Assembly: GCF_019703515.2 (NCBI RefSeq)
Contig: NC_059348.1
Span: 18,929,656-18,993,655 of the forward strand
Direction of reading: 5' to 3'
Origin: Myxocyprinus asiaticus
Taxonomy: Eukaryota > Chordata > Actinopteri > Cypriniformes > Catostomidae
Length of the DNA: 64,000 bases
Under the pieces are notes generated by a model. It was not told where the DNA came from. It saw only the letters and a list, made by a program, of their open reading frames with translations, and ran no database searches. This document shows positions 37,836 to 48,690 of this stretch, one piece after another. Position numbers and translations under genes: made by a program. The number at the start of each line of letters is the position of its first letter. Position 1 is the first letter of the stretch.

Positions 37836-38351
37836 AGCTAATGTGTGCTTTTAAATCACTTGCACCTTTATTAGCAACTGACACATAAGTGCGAGCTTTA
37901 CATTTCATACATTCTGCTTCCCACGGATCTCGACCTGGACGAAAGCATGGGAATTTATTGCGCAAATCTTCTGTAAATTTGCACTTTCGTTTGGGCATAG
38001 TTTCCACTCAGCTGTCATTTGCTGCTACTGTCAAGCAGCTGTTTGATGCCGAACACAACAGCGCTTTGCGCGTTCGTGGAGAGATTGACAGGCAAGAATT
38101 TGGCCAATAGTTGCTGCAAGCCTCTTATAATCGACCAATTGGTGTGCGAGAAAGCGGGACTTACAAAGAGGGGTTAAAGCAATGCAAATATGTGCGCACA
38201 CACAATGAAGTATTAGACCAGATACACATCATAATGCAACTAAAGCCGAATCCCGGACATTTTCGCAAATTTAGAAATCCCGGCCGAACGCTTTTTTAAG
38301 GTCCGAAAAAGAGGACATGTCTGGGAAAAAGAGGACATATGGTCACCCTGT
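37836..38351. repeat. repeat-derived block ending TGGTCACCCT
   Basis: The right part (CGGACATTTTCGCAAATTTAG, AAAGAGGACATGTCTGGGA, AAAGAGGACATATGGTCACC) is a fish dispersed-repeat end I recognise, usually seen inverted as AGGGTGACCATATGTCC. It abuts the fold-back element, whose own termini (AGGGTCA / TGACCCT) are similar. The middle includes GC-rich text (TTGCGCGTTCGTGGAGAG). Confidence 0.6.
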
Positions 38352-38636
38352 ATCAATGGATGCAAGTACAGACAGCTCTGTAGATCATGATGGAAGCGAT
38401 CTACTTTTGTTAAGTGTGTAGCCTAATAAACCATGTGGAATATATTAGGCTATGGTTTAATAATCATTGAAGAGAATTACGAGGAACATTAAAGACCGAA
38501 ACAAAATGCAGAAAGTAAAAATGAATTTGCGGGCGGGGTTTGAGAAAATTGTTAACACTCACTCATGCTGAAACTTTCTTACGGGCCAGTAGTTTGAGAC
38601 CCATGCCAAAGGAATATAAATGTAACGTGTTACCAA

Positions 38637-39882
38637 CAAGGACGGATTAAGACCTGAGAGGCCCATGGGCCAGTACACCGTGGAGGCCCCCCATGATGTG
38701 ATTACGTTTACCTTTATGGGCTACAGGACGCTTGTCAGATTTGGTTGGATTTTTCATCTGTAACAGCCAATTATATGTACTTTTTAATTATAAACTGATT
38801 CAAAATCATGTATTATTATTAGGGATGTGCATGGTATTCAAATACAAAAAACACTATTCAGCTATTCTGCAGGTGTTTAAAGGTCTTCAAACCGATCTGA
38901 GTCCAACGGTACCCAACAAACCTACAGGTTTTGGGCCAGGTTCGGGTCAGTTTAACAAGTAAGCTATATGGCGAGTAACGGCTGTTCACACGTGCGTTTT
39001 TCTATGTAAATGTAACGGTGGCCAGCTGATAGATAGCTGTGCAATGTGTATAAACCTCACTCTCCTAACATCAAGAGGTAGTACAGGAGCATCACAATGG
39101 TGCCGTGACCCGGATGGGATTGAGGTTTAGGGGGATGAGTGTAACAGTGGCCAGCTGATAGATAGCTGTGTATAAATGTGTAAACCTCACTCTCCTAACC
39201 TCAAGAGGTGTGCGACAGACGCTAGAGGCTGTAGCATTTAACCTCCTTGTTAGCGCACCCGAGATGCCAGTTCGAGTCCCGTATGGAGCGGGTAGAACAG
39301 GAGCGTCACATAAACACACACTGGACGGATGTATTTGATCGTTGCGCCGTGCCACAACTCAGGACCGTTGCATTTTTTAGACACTGCATTAAGTTTAAAA
39401 TAACTTGAATATTTATTAACGCATCTCGAGACACTCGTGTTCTATTTCACCATTTGTTGCGCTGAATCAAACTTTTTCAGCGCTGGTGTCACACATCGAC
39501 ATTCTAATGAAGTTCAAGTTGCAAAGAGGAATGTGACTGTTGCACATTATTCCAGATTGTTTTTCACCAGGCAAAGTTTCAGTGCTTGTTAAACAGTGAG
39601 CCAGTGTTTTCCCCCCTTTTGCTCTGGTGTGCAGACAATAATTACACACGTTAAATGCTGAATCACTTAAAAATCAAATCATCATGAAGAGGTTTATAAA
39701 CTGTAGCATTCACTGCCTCATGGAAAGTGAACCTGCCCGGGCAGAATTACGCATTTTCCATTAATTAAGAATAGGCCTACTATGTTACAGGCAGTGACAA
39801 AGATTAGAAAGATTAGTAAACCCTTTGGGTTTAGAGGCTCCTGGGCAACAGCCCAATTGGCCTGGTGGTTAATCCGTCCTTG
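38637..39882. mobile_element. hAT element, CAAGGACGGATTAA termini
   Basis: Left end CAAGGACGGATTAAGACC and right end GGTTAATCCGTCCTTG are inverted. Flanks are GTTACCAA (38629-38636) and GTTACCGA (39883-39890), an 8-bp target duplication with one mismatch. Sub-terminal text is also inverted (GAGGCCCATGGGCC against GGGCAACAGCCCAATTGGCC). No transposase; the interior includes an inserted tandem block. Confidence 0.88.
39012..39305. repeat. 129-bp-spaced direct repeat with tRNA-like B-box
   Basis: GTAACGGTGGCCAGCTGATAG...CTCACTCTCCTAACATCAAGAGG (39012-39079) recurs at 39141-39209 with few changes. After the second copy comes CCAGTTCGAGTCCCG (B-box type), as in a tRNA-derived insertion. It may be a separate element inside the hAT. 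Confidence 0.6.
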
Positions 39883-40684
39883 GTTACCGATTAGTCTGTA
39901 GCTGTTTTGGTAAATTTAGTGTATTAATTTTAAATTGCCATATAGAGCTGACACACCTTACAAATAAAAATGTAACAAAGGTTAACTTATCAGGTGTACA
40001 TTATGTGACTGTGTGAATGTGCCAGTCTTTAAACTGGAGATGTAAAAAGTAATTACAAATATTCTATCAAAAGACAGCATGTTATTGTACAATTTCTGAA
40101 CTGTGCTCAGTGTCTTTTCAACAAAGAACAGACCCCCTGTGACACTGTATGATGAGGGGTTGGAAATGTTTTTTTATTTATTTTTTATTTTGTTTTGTTT
40201 TTGTTTTTTGTGGATTTAACATATTGCAGAAACACCAATTACAGCAGCAGAGCACAGACCAATAAATTACGGTAGAGAGGTCTTTGAAAGTTCAGTCATG
40301 GGAAAATAAATTCATCTGCTTCACACATTAAAGAGTGAAGATGAGGCATCTGCAGTGGCCTCTGGTTTTGTGTGTATTAATAGCGCTCAATTAAATATAA
40401 GCTCAAGGTTTTCATTTTTACACACTGAGAGCTGGTGCTGGTGATTAACACTGCAATTTAGTTTGATCAGTGGTTACAAAAAACAAACCAATTATGATGA
40501 TACTTCTCTCTCTGCTGTGCTCAACCATTTGGAATAATAAGCAGTGTGTTTTTGTGTGTATCTGAGTGCGTAACATCATAAAATGTTTCTTTTGTGCCAT
40601 TTATTTTTTGCTCAGTGAAACATATTGGGAAACTAGCATTTGAATTGTAGGCTACTCTTCACTACAGATGTTTAACATGATATT
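39883..40684. other. intergenic stretch, nothing definite
   Basis: A/T-rich with a T-rich run near 40170-40210. No gene or element could be supported. Confidence 0.6.
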
Positions 40685-40774
40685 TTAAAGTCGGCATGAA
40701 ATGAAAATTCACCCTATTTATTTTCTAAATGAATGTTATTGATCTTATTGTGATTGATTCATCCATGCAACATA

Positions 40775-41205
40775 TGTTTTATTTTTTAATTATTATTATT
40801 ATTATTATTATTATTATTTTATTTTCTCCCCAATTTGGAATGCCCAATTCCCAATGTGCTCTAAGTCCTCGTGGTGGCGTAGTGACTTGCCTCAATACGG
40901 GTGGTGGAGGATGAATCTCAGTTGCCTCCGCATCTGAGGCCGTCAATCCACACATCTTATCACGTGGCTTGTTGAGTGCGTTACCGCAGAGTGGAGGCTT
41001 CACGCTATTCTCCGAGGCATCCACGCACAACTCACCACGCGCCCCACCGAGAGCGAGAACCACATTATAGCGACCACAAGGAGGTTACCTCACATGACTC
41101 TACCCTCCCAAGCAACCGGGCCAATTTGGTTGCTTAGGAGACCTGGCTGCAGTCACTCAGCATGCACTGGATTCAAACTTGCAACTCCAGGAGTGGTATT
41201 ATTAA
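40775..41205 (-). mobile_element. tRNA-derived SINE, second copy, head truncated
   Basis: The body matches the SINE at 18161-18586 block by block (CCTCGTGGTGGCG, CTTATCACGTGGC, TCCACGCACAACTCACCACG, CAACCGGGCCAATTTGGTTG). The B-box region is present but the A-box head is missing, and (TTA)n tracts flank both sides (40786-40816 and 41197-41220). Confidence 0.85.
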
Positions 41206-41394
41206 TATTATTATTATTATTTTGACTTCGTAATCTATAATCAAAATGTAAAAACTCGATCTTCCGGTGAAATGACAGACTTCTCTCTGGTGACGTATGC
41301 AGGACTTCTCCAATCATTTAGTCCGCTTAAACCCTGCCCCTTTCTTATAAATACCACAACCTTGCGTAGAGTTGAACGAAGTGTCAATCGCATG

Positions 41395-41568
41395 CTGGTG
41401 AAGATGGCAAGGTATATTTTTGTCTGTTTTCCTTTAAAACTATTGTTTCTTAATCCAGACTTCCTTGGTTATGGGTCAGCTGGCTTGAATTTACATTTTA
41501 AATTAGGAGGAATAACTGCGAATTCGTGGTTGTGTTCGGGGCATTTCACACCTGAATTGCTGAGGTGA
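41395..41568 (+). pseudogene. possible THAP-domain remnant
   Basis: A short frame starting MLVKMARYIF and ending WLCSGHFTPELLR, then stop. The last part resembles the C-terminal Cys-x-x-His-Phe of THAP zinc fingers, the DNA-binding domain of Kolobok and P-type transposases. The N-terminal Cys pair is not evident and the frame is only ~58 codons. It fits the TTAA-flanked element around it, but the similarity is short. Confidence 0.4.
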
Positions 41569-41782
41569 TCACTAATGAAACCAATGCTTCAGATGCCTCT
41601 GGAGTTTATTTATATTTTTTGAATGCAGTTATCTTGGGATGCACAGCACGAGTAAGTGTTTTTTCCCTTATATTTATTGTATTGTGAATCAGAACATTAA
41701 AATATTATCTTTTACTAACTAATTTTTCAGCGGCTAAAGCCTCTTTGTAAGCAATGACTGTGATGTGCTCGTTCATTTCTGT

Positions 41783-42035
41783 TGTCACAGTCCGTCTCCT
41801 TCGTGTTTCCTAGGACTCTTATTTTGAAGTGTTTCCCCCGGACTACGTTTTCCATCATGCACTGCCCTCATCACTGTTTTCCATTTCCTCATTAGCCCTT
41901 GTGTGTGTATATATACCCTCTAGTTTTGCATTTCTTTGTCAGTTCTTGTTTGTTTGTTTCACTATTACCATCTTAATTAAAAGCCTGCATTTAGATCCAG
42001 TGTCTCCCGTCTCATCTCAGCAACCATTCGTTACA
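41783..42035 (+). repeat. LTR (TGTCAC...GTTACA), 253 bp
   Basis: Starts TGTCACAGTCCGTCTCC and ends CAACCATTCGTTACA, with TATATATACCCTC (promoter-like) and ATTAAAAGCC near the 3' side. Related in layout to the LTRs at 46770-47753 and 49196-49645. Followed by GAAGAACTGACCCACATGGA. Confidence 0.72.
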
Positions 42036-42476
42036 GAAGAACTGACCCACATGGATCTAGTGGCCAAGGCCAACGAGCCAGCAACCACGCCTGTAGCCTC
42101 AACCGTCCCAGAGCCAATGCCTGTGGCCTCGCCCGCTCCCATGACTATGCTCCCAGCTGTCTGAAAAAAGACGACAAGGAAAAGGACACATTCTCTCCAG
42201 TCTCTGCCCATGCTCTCGACCACAGAGGTCATTCCCCAGTTGCTGCCAGTGCCCCTCGAGCCTCCCATGGCTCCACCTTCCATGGCCTCGCCCCTCGAGC
42301 CTCCCACGGCTCTGCCTTCCACGGCTCCACCCCACGAGCCTTCCACAGCTCCGCCCCTCAAGCCTCCCACAGCTCTGCCTGTCGAGCCTCTCCTGGCTCC
42401 GCCTGCCTTCGCCGAGCCTCTCCTGGTCCCGCCTGCCTTCGTCGAGACTCTCCTGGCTCCGCCCTCAGAGTCTTCC
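42036..42476 (+). mobile_element. internal fragment of LTR element, Pro-rich repeats
   Basis: Begins just after the LTR. An ATG at 42051 opens a short frame (MDLVAKANEPATTPVAS), and from 42210 another frame encodes repeats such as EPPTALPSTAPPHEP. CTCCCACGGCTCTGCC-type units repeat. It is cut off at about 42476 by DIRS-like sequence. Not a known domain. Confidence 0.6.
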
Positions 42477-42477
42477 A

Positions 42478-43845
42478 TTGAGTTTGGACACGTGGCTCGC
42501 GCTTTCCAACCCGTCGCGATGGTTGACCTGGACCGTCCGACTCGGCTACGCGATTCAGTTCGCTAGGTGCCTGCCCAGGTTCAGCGGCATCTGCTTCACC
42601 TCGATGAAGGGCAAGAATGCCGCTACCTTGCGTGCGGATATCACTACCCTTCTACGGAAGGGTGCGATAGAGCCTGTCCCTCCGGCCTAGATGAAGAAGG
42701 GGTTTTACAGCCCCTACTTCATCGTACCGAAGAAAGGCGGTGGGTTGCGGCCAATCTTGGACCTGCGAGTACTGAACTGGGCCTTGCACAGACTCCCGTT
42801 CAAGATGCTGACGCAAAAATGCATTTTAGCAAGCGTCCGGCATCAAGATTGGTTCGCGGCGGTAGACCTGAAGGACGTGTACTTCCACATCTGGGTCTTA
42901 CCTCGACACAGACCCTTCCTGCGGTTTGCTTTCGAGGGCCGGGCGTACCAGTACAAGGTCCTCCCCTTTGGCCTGTCCTTGTCCCCTCGCATTTTCACAA
43001 AGGTCGCAGAGGCAGCCCTTGCCCCGCTAAGGGACATGGGCATCCGCATCCTTAACTATCTTGACGACTGGCTAATCCTAGCTCACTCTCGGGATGTGTT
43101 GTGTGCGCACAGGGACCTGGTGCTCACGCACCTCAGCCGACTCGGGCTTCGGGTCAACTGGGAAAAGAGCAAGTGCTCCCCGGTTCAGAGCATCTCTTTT
43201 CTCGGCTTGGAGTTGGACTCAGTCTTGATGATGGCACGCCTCACGAACGAGCGCGCACAGTCGGTGCTGTGTCAACTGTTTGAAGGCGTTCAGACAATGG
43301 ACACGGTTCCACTGAAACATTTTCAGAGGCTCCTAGGGCATATGGCATCCTCAGCGGTGGCCACACCGCTCGGGTTGATGCATATGAGACCGCTTCAGCA
43401 CTGGCTTCAAACTCGAGTCCCGAAAAGGGCATGGCACCGCGGGACACATTGCGTGGACGTCACACCGATCTGTCGCCGCTTCTTCAGCCCTTGGACAGAC
43501 CTTGCATTTCTATGGGCAGGGGTTCCCCTAGAGCAGGTCTCCAGTTGCGTCGTAGTTATGACGGACACCTCCAAGACGGGCTGGGACGCCTTATGCAACG
43601 GGCACACAGCCACCGGCTCCTGGTCTGGCCCGCAGTTGCGTTGGCACATCAACTGCCTCGAGTTGTTGGCAGTACTGCTCGCCCTGCGGAGGTTCCGGCC
43701 ATTGATCCAGGGCAAGCATGTGTTGATCCGGACGGACAACATGGTGACGGTAGCATACATCAACTGCCAAGGTGGCCTACACTTCCGTTGCATGTCACAA
43801 CTTGCCTGCCGTCTCCTCCTCTGGAGTCAGCAGCGCCTCAAGTGA
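42478..43845 (+). pseudogene. DIRS reverse transcriptase-RNase H, one internal stop
   Basis: The frame from 42478 has a single TAG at 42688-42690, then stays open for 384 codons to TGA at 43843-43845. In the second part: VDLKDVYFHI (motif A, Asp59), FGLSLSPRIF (motif B), NYLDDWLIL (motif C, residues 122-130, catalytic Asp pair intact). RNase H follows with MTDTSKTGW, NCLELLAVLLAL and RTDNMVTVAYIN supplying the Asp-Glu-Asp residues. RNase H ends early and the region before the recombinase is deleted. It is close to intact, which suggests a young insertion. Confidence 0.88.
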
Positions 43846-43942
43846 CCGTGACCAGACCTCTGGAATTTCCACATCTGGCCCTTGGATGGGACATGGAAGA
43901 CCTAAGTAGCCTACCACCCATGGTGGTAGACACGATCACTCT

Positions 43943-44879
43943 ATGAGGTGCCTGTATGCCTTGAAGTGGCGTCTGTTCGCTAAGTGGTGTTCTTCCCGAC
44001 GTGAAGACCCCCAGAGATGCGCAGTCGGATCGGTGCTTTCCTTCCTGCAGGAGAGGCTGGAGGGACAGCTGTCCCCCTCCACATTGAAGGTGTATGTAGC
44101 CGCCGTTTCGGCAGATCACGATGCAGTAGATGGTAAGTATTTGGGGAAGCACGACTTGATAATCAGGTTCCTGAGAGGCGCTAAGAGGTTTAATCCCTCC
44201 AGACCGCGCCTCATCCCCTCGTGGGACCTCTCTGTAGTCCTTTGGTGTCTACGGGGAGCTCCCTTTGAGCCCCTGGAGTCAGTTGAGCTTAAGGCACTCT
44301 CTTTGAAGACTGCCCTCCTGACTGCACTCAAAACCATCAAGAGTGTAGGGGAACTGCAGGTGTTCTCTGTCAGCGAATCGTGCCTGGAGTCAGTCCAGGT
44401 TACTCTCACGTGATCCTGAGACCCCGACCAGGCTATGTGCCCAAAGTTTCCACGAAACCTTTTAGGGATCAGGTAGTTAACCTGCAAGCGCTGCCCCAGG
44501 AGGAGCAGACCCAGCTTTGGCGTTGCTGTGTCCGGTGCGTGCTTTACGCATCTATTTGGATCACATGCAGAGCTTTAGAAGCTCCGAGCAGCTCTTTGTC
44601 TGATTTGGCGGACAGCAGAAAGGGAGCGCTGTCTCCAAACAGAGGATCACCCACTGGGTCATTGACACCATCGTGATGGCATATCACGCTCAGGACGTGC
44701 TGCCCCCCGTGGGGTTATGAGCCCACTCTACTAGGAGTGTAGCAGCCTCCTGGGCCCTGACCAGTGGCGCCTCTTTGGCAGACATCTGCAGAGCAGCGGG
44801 CTGGGCAACACCCAACACCTTTGCGAGGTTCTACAATCTCCGGGTTGAGTCGGTTTCGTCCCGTGTATTGTCAGGTATG
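43943..44879 (+). pseudogene. DIRS tyrosine recombinase, frameshifted
   Basis: 43943-44413 encodes the N-terminal DNA-binding part (YALKWRLFAKWCSSRREDPQ, SFLQERLEGQLSPSTLKVYV). The frame shifts near 44400 to 44380-44676 (RPRPGYVPKVSTKPF), then to a third frame from 44721 with AHSTRSVAASWAL and TFARFYNLRVES. HxxR (His-Ser-Thr-Arg) and the Tyr of FARFYNL fit catalytic residues of the family; an upstream catalytic Arg cannot be assigned surely. At least two shifts make it inactive. Confidence 0.82.
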
Positions 44880-45460
44880 AGCAGGGACAGCTGGCCTGGT
44901 GTACCGCTTGCGCATAGCGCCTTTCCCCTCCCTTGAGGTGAAGACGTGCACTTTTGACTCCCAGTCGTGTTCACAAGCTGTGATCCCTGGGTTACTTTTC
45001 TCCATAGCCCTGTGGCAGACGAGTTTGCAGAGAAACTCACTGCCGGTCCAGTACGTGTGCTAATTAGGCCCTGTACTGGGGTATGTGCTCCACATGTGCT
45101 GGTTCCCCATAGGTGACCCCATGTGATATCTCCCGCTAAATTGTTTCCCTGTCTGTAAACTGCGTCTTCCTTGGGCAGAGGCCCCTCTGCCCCTGGTCCC
45201 CATGTTTGTAGAAACTCCTCCCCCCTTGGGTAGGACCTACCATTTGACTTCACCACATGACATACTTCCGACAAGACTCGGTAAGCCCATGTGACGTATT
45301 TCCACTCAAAATACCCCCCCTTCTCTGGGTGGGGTGTGGTCTCCACGGTGTCTTCCCCTTGGGAGTGACACCCCCCCGTCGAAGACATTTATGGCCCCCT
45401 GTCGGTTAACAAATTCCACTCTTTTTGGGGAGAAAAAAGAGGAAAAGAGGCCACGGCTGG

Positions 45461-45556
45461 GCTAGTGAGTGACAGATAGGGAACATCCTGGTTACTTTCG
45501 TAACCTCCATTCCCTGATGGAGGGAACGAGATGTTGTATCCCTCTTGCCACAACAC
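45461..45556. repeat. DIRS terminal region with nested hairpins
   Basis: GGTTACTTTCGTAACC forms a perfect 6-bp hairpin with a 4-base loop, and TTCCCTGATGGAGGGAA forms a second one. Both lie between AGGGAACATCC and GATGTTGTATCCCT, themselves inverted. This text is typical of fish DIRS ends. Confidence 0.8.
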
Positions 45557-45847
45557 TGAACTACCCGCTGAAATGGCCGGGACCTTGTCTCGGCTCCTTA
45601 GCACAAAACCTTAATGAGTGGTTGCATACCAGCTCCTTTTATGGGGTGTGTGTGTTCACTGCAAACTCGCATTTAGATCTGCCTGCGTTCCTCTATGCAA
45701 CACCCATATTTTCACAATCCATTCAACAACCAATGGATAAACTAAAATCCCCGCCCTACATTGTTTTCTTGTTCGATGAGCTGTTTCACTTGGAAATACG
45801 TCACAATACGGAAGTTGGTCGCAACGTCCGTTTCATGCCGACATTAA

Positions 45848-46416
45848 CTCCTTTTGTTCATGACAGTACTATGTAAATTCACACTCACAACTATTAATAA
45901 CTGTTGTTGTCTAAATTTAATATCTGTATTTTTTGTGGTTTAGGCCTAATGAGATTATGTTTTTAAATGTTTTCTTTAAACCATCTGGTATAATGGCAAA
46001 TCATAATTTGCCCAGCGCTGAACTTTAGATATAAAGAGTGGTGAAATCAGTTCGCACAAATAAAATAATGAGTTAGTAACACAGTGATGAGAAATTTCAC
46101 AGAATTCTCAGGTATTTTGGTTCTACCAAAAAGGTAAGAAGTGTCATAGTCCAATAGTTTGATTTACTTACTGGTCTATCACCAGTATTCACAGTCTACT
46201 GTATGTACAAAAATATTTAGGATGATAAATTGAAACAAAATGTGGAAATTTTCAGAAGAAAATTTGTAGTTGCTCATGCAAAACTCACTGTCACAGTGAT
46301 GGAGTTGGCCTGACAACTTTGCTAGCATTTGCTTATCCATTGCTGTGGTATTCTTAGTGGTTGCCAAGGTTTTGCTAGGCTGTTTCTTACTGTCACCAAG
46401 TTAAAAGAGCCTACCC
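45848..46416. other. intergenic stretch, nothing definite
   Basis: A/T-rich; no gene, element end or regulatory motif could be supported. Confidence 0.6.
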
Positions 46417-48100
46417 TTTAAGGGATAGTTCACCCAAAAATGAAAAATCTCTAATTTTTTACTCACCCTCATCCCATCCCAGGTGTGTATGACATTCTTT
46501 CTGCAGAACACAAATGAAGATTTTTAGAAGAATATCTCAGCTCTGTAAGTCCATTCAAGTGACTGGGTGCCAAAATTTTGGCACTCCAAAAAGCACATAA
46601 AGGCATCATAAAAGTAATCCAAATGACTCCAGTGTTTTAATCCATATCTTCAGAAATGATATGATAGGCGTGAGTGAGAAACAGATCAATATTTAAGTCC
46701 TAGAAATTCTTCTCCTTGCCCAGTAGGGGAAGATATGCATGAAAAATTTGACTCACCAAAAACACAAGATGTCATGGTCCCGTCTCTCTCTCAGTCTGGG
46801 TTTTGGTCTGATAGGGCCATGGCATTATCCGCCCATGTCTGTCCTTGTGTGAGCGCACAGTCTCTGTTTTATTCCCGGCCGTGTGCTCTTCAGTCTGTTG
46901 TGTTTCATGTCTGGAGTATGGTGTCTGGGTCCAGACTTCTTGTCTAGTTCAGTCTGTGTCTGGACCCGGACATTCATAATCCTTGTCTGTCTGTTATTGA
47001 CATGGGTGCATCGCGCTTGTGTCATCTTGGCTGTATGCACTCTCATCAATAATCCTTGTCTGTCTTTGTGTCTGTCTCTTGCGTCCGTGGACTCGCGTTG
47101 CATTGTCTTCATGTTTGTGCTGAGGTTCAGTCACTTCGGTAAGGTGTCAGGTATGCATGTGGCCGAACTCTCACACAAGTGTCAGTTCTCATCTTGTTTG
47201 CTGATTGGCATGAGTGTATATCACCTCATTGTTGTGGCGATGTGCGCTCATGCCAGTCGGATGTTTTGCCTGCCTGTGAGAGCACAGCTTTTGTTATTCT
47301 TTCTGTAGCACTGCGTGCTTCTCTGTCTTACGTCACACCCTGCCTCCTTGTTTGCTCGTTATTGTTTCAGTTGAATCACCTGCCTTGAGTTAACCTGTTG
47401 ATTTCTCTCCATATATTAGTCTCCTCGTGTTTGCGGTCCAGTGCCAGTTCGTGTGATTAGTTTTGTGTTTTGGACAGTCATGTTTCTTGTGATCTTGTTT
47501 CCCTGTATCTTGTTCTCTAGTGTTCTAGTCATTCCTGAATTCCTGTTCCTGTTCCTGTAGCCTGGTCCGGTTCGTCCTGATTCCCTGTTTTCCCTCAGCC
47601 CATTGCCTGGATTCCAGTTTTCCCCTACAGAGTAGTTTTTGTTGTTTGCCCCCTCGTGGGAGTTTTATGTTTGTTTATTTAATAAAGTATTTTTTTGTTT
47701 TGTTTTATTAAACTCTGCGTTTGGGTTCTACCTCCTCTCTGCACACCGTAACACAAGAAGAAGAATGTGAAAGTTAAAGTGGAGATTGACTGAGCAGGTA
47801 GGAGAATTAATAGTATAAAAGGACTTAAATATTGATCTATTTCTTACCCACACCTATCATATCGCTTCTAAAGACATTGATTTAACCAACTTATGGATTA
47901 CTTTAATGCTGACTTGTGATTTTTGAAGCCTCAAAATTTTGGCACCCATTCATTTGCATTGTATGTGCCAAGAGAGCTGAGACATTCTTCTAAAAATTTT
48001 CATTTGAGTTCAGCAGATGAAAGAAAGTCATACACATCTGGGATGGCATGAGGGTGAGTAAATGAGACAATTTTCAATATTGGGTGAACTATCCTTTCAA
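46417..48100. mobile_element. MITE-like element (copy 5) split by an LTR insertion
   Basis: Left arm CTTTAAGGGATAGTTCACCC and right arm ATTGGGTGAACTATCCTTTC. Without 46770-47758 the MITE is about 695 bp, the same size as copies 2 and 3, and its centre matches copy 6 (CACCAAAAACACAAGAAGAA). Confidence 0.9.
46770..47753 (+). mobile_element. solo LTR, 984 bp, with 5-bp target duplication
   Basis: Begins TGTCATGGTCCCGTC and ends CTGCACACCGTAACA, flanked on both sides by CAAGA (46765-46769 and 47754-47758). An AATAAA lies about 75 bp before the end (TTTATTTAATAAAGTA). No internal coding region remains, as expected after LTR-LTR recombination. Open frames within are non-coding. Confidence 0.88.
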
Positions 48101-48289
48101 GTGTCTATAATGCTCGGATAACTGTGTGCTTGGCTGCTTTCAACGTAAGTCTATGGAATCTTTTCTGCTATTCATCAACTGTCAGACGTAAACCATACAG
48201 TAAGTCTAATCCCTGAAGCGTGACAGTTTAAAACAAAGCATAGGGTTAAAGGTATGTTTAAATGCCAAGTACAAGTTTGAGCAATAGTA

Positions 48290-48690
48290 AACTGTGATTA
48301 TGGCAACAGTAGGTCACAAGTTTTGCTGCTGAAATCAGCCACTGCCCCGCAGTGACAGAAGCTGGAAGTGTTGAACGTATGGGCACATGTGAGCTCTAGT
48401 TTCAGTTTAAAATGTCCACAGAGTGGCGTCAAAAACGAGTTGCATGTTTTGTTGTAAGTGATGTATTGCAGTCAACAGGAATGCATATTTTAACGATCCC
48501 CTAACCCAAACCTGCAGCTAAACATAAGTGGAGTAAAAATTTAATTTTAGAGCAAAAATGCAACCTCAGAATCATGCTCACCAGTGTTTATGTGAATATG
48601 GCTACTTCCTGGTTCCCACATTACCGGAACCAGTGTTTCAGATATTGCTCACAAAATACGCTATCAGTAATGCTAGAGCGAAATGCATTC
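48290..48690 (-). repeat. dispersed repeat R1, copy C (inverted)
   Basis: Reverse complement of the blocks in copies A and B: GGGCACATGTGAGCTC, TCCACAGAGTGGCGTC, TACTTCCTGGTTCCCAC. Confidence 0.7.

Larger units (their letters stand above)
42477..45640 (+). mobile_element. DIRS-like (tyrosine-recombinase) retrotransposon, 5' truncated
   Basis: Order: reverse transcriptase, RNase H, tyrosine recombinase, then a terminal-repeat region with nested hairpins (45461-45556). There is no DDE integrase and no ordinary LTR. DIRS elements integrate by a tyrosine recombinase through a circular DNA and leave no target duplication. The gag-like ORF and left inverted repeat are missing. The right boundary is approximate. 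Confidence 0.88.
40689..45843 (+). mobile_element. TTAA-flanked DNA transposon (Kolobok-like) with nested retroelements
   Basis: TTAA at 40685-40688 is followed by AGTCGGCATGAAATG; the right end is CGTTTCATGCCGACA followed by TTAA (45844-45847). The ends are inverted and the 4-bp TTAA is duplicated. TTAA duplication occurs in piggyBac and Kolobok; a THAP-like remnant inside favours Kolobok. Most of the 5.2 kb is later insertions (SINE 40775, LTR fragment 41783, DIRS 42477); own sequence seems to be about 40689-40774, 41206-41782 and 45640-45843. Confidence 0.72.

Noticed and set aside
41063..41205. Possible tRNA gene in the SINE at 40.8-41.2 kb
   Set aside because: Only a B-box-like part is present and the head is missing; it is SINE-derived, not a functional tRNA.
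42567..43055. 162-codon frame +1 to the DIRS reverse transcriptase
   Set aside because: Shadow frame of the GC-rich RT coding sequence; the RT frame holds all motifs.
44831..45604. Minus-strand frames of 185 and 71 codons
   Set aside because: They are antisense to the DIRS recombinase and terminal region; no domain of their own.
46825..47388. Frames of up to 141 codons with Cys/Leu-rich text
   Set aside because: They lie wholly within a solo LTR defined by its termini and a 5-bp duplication.
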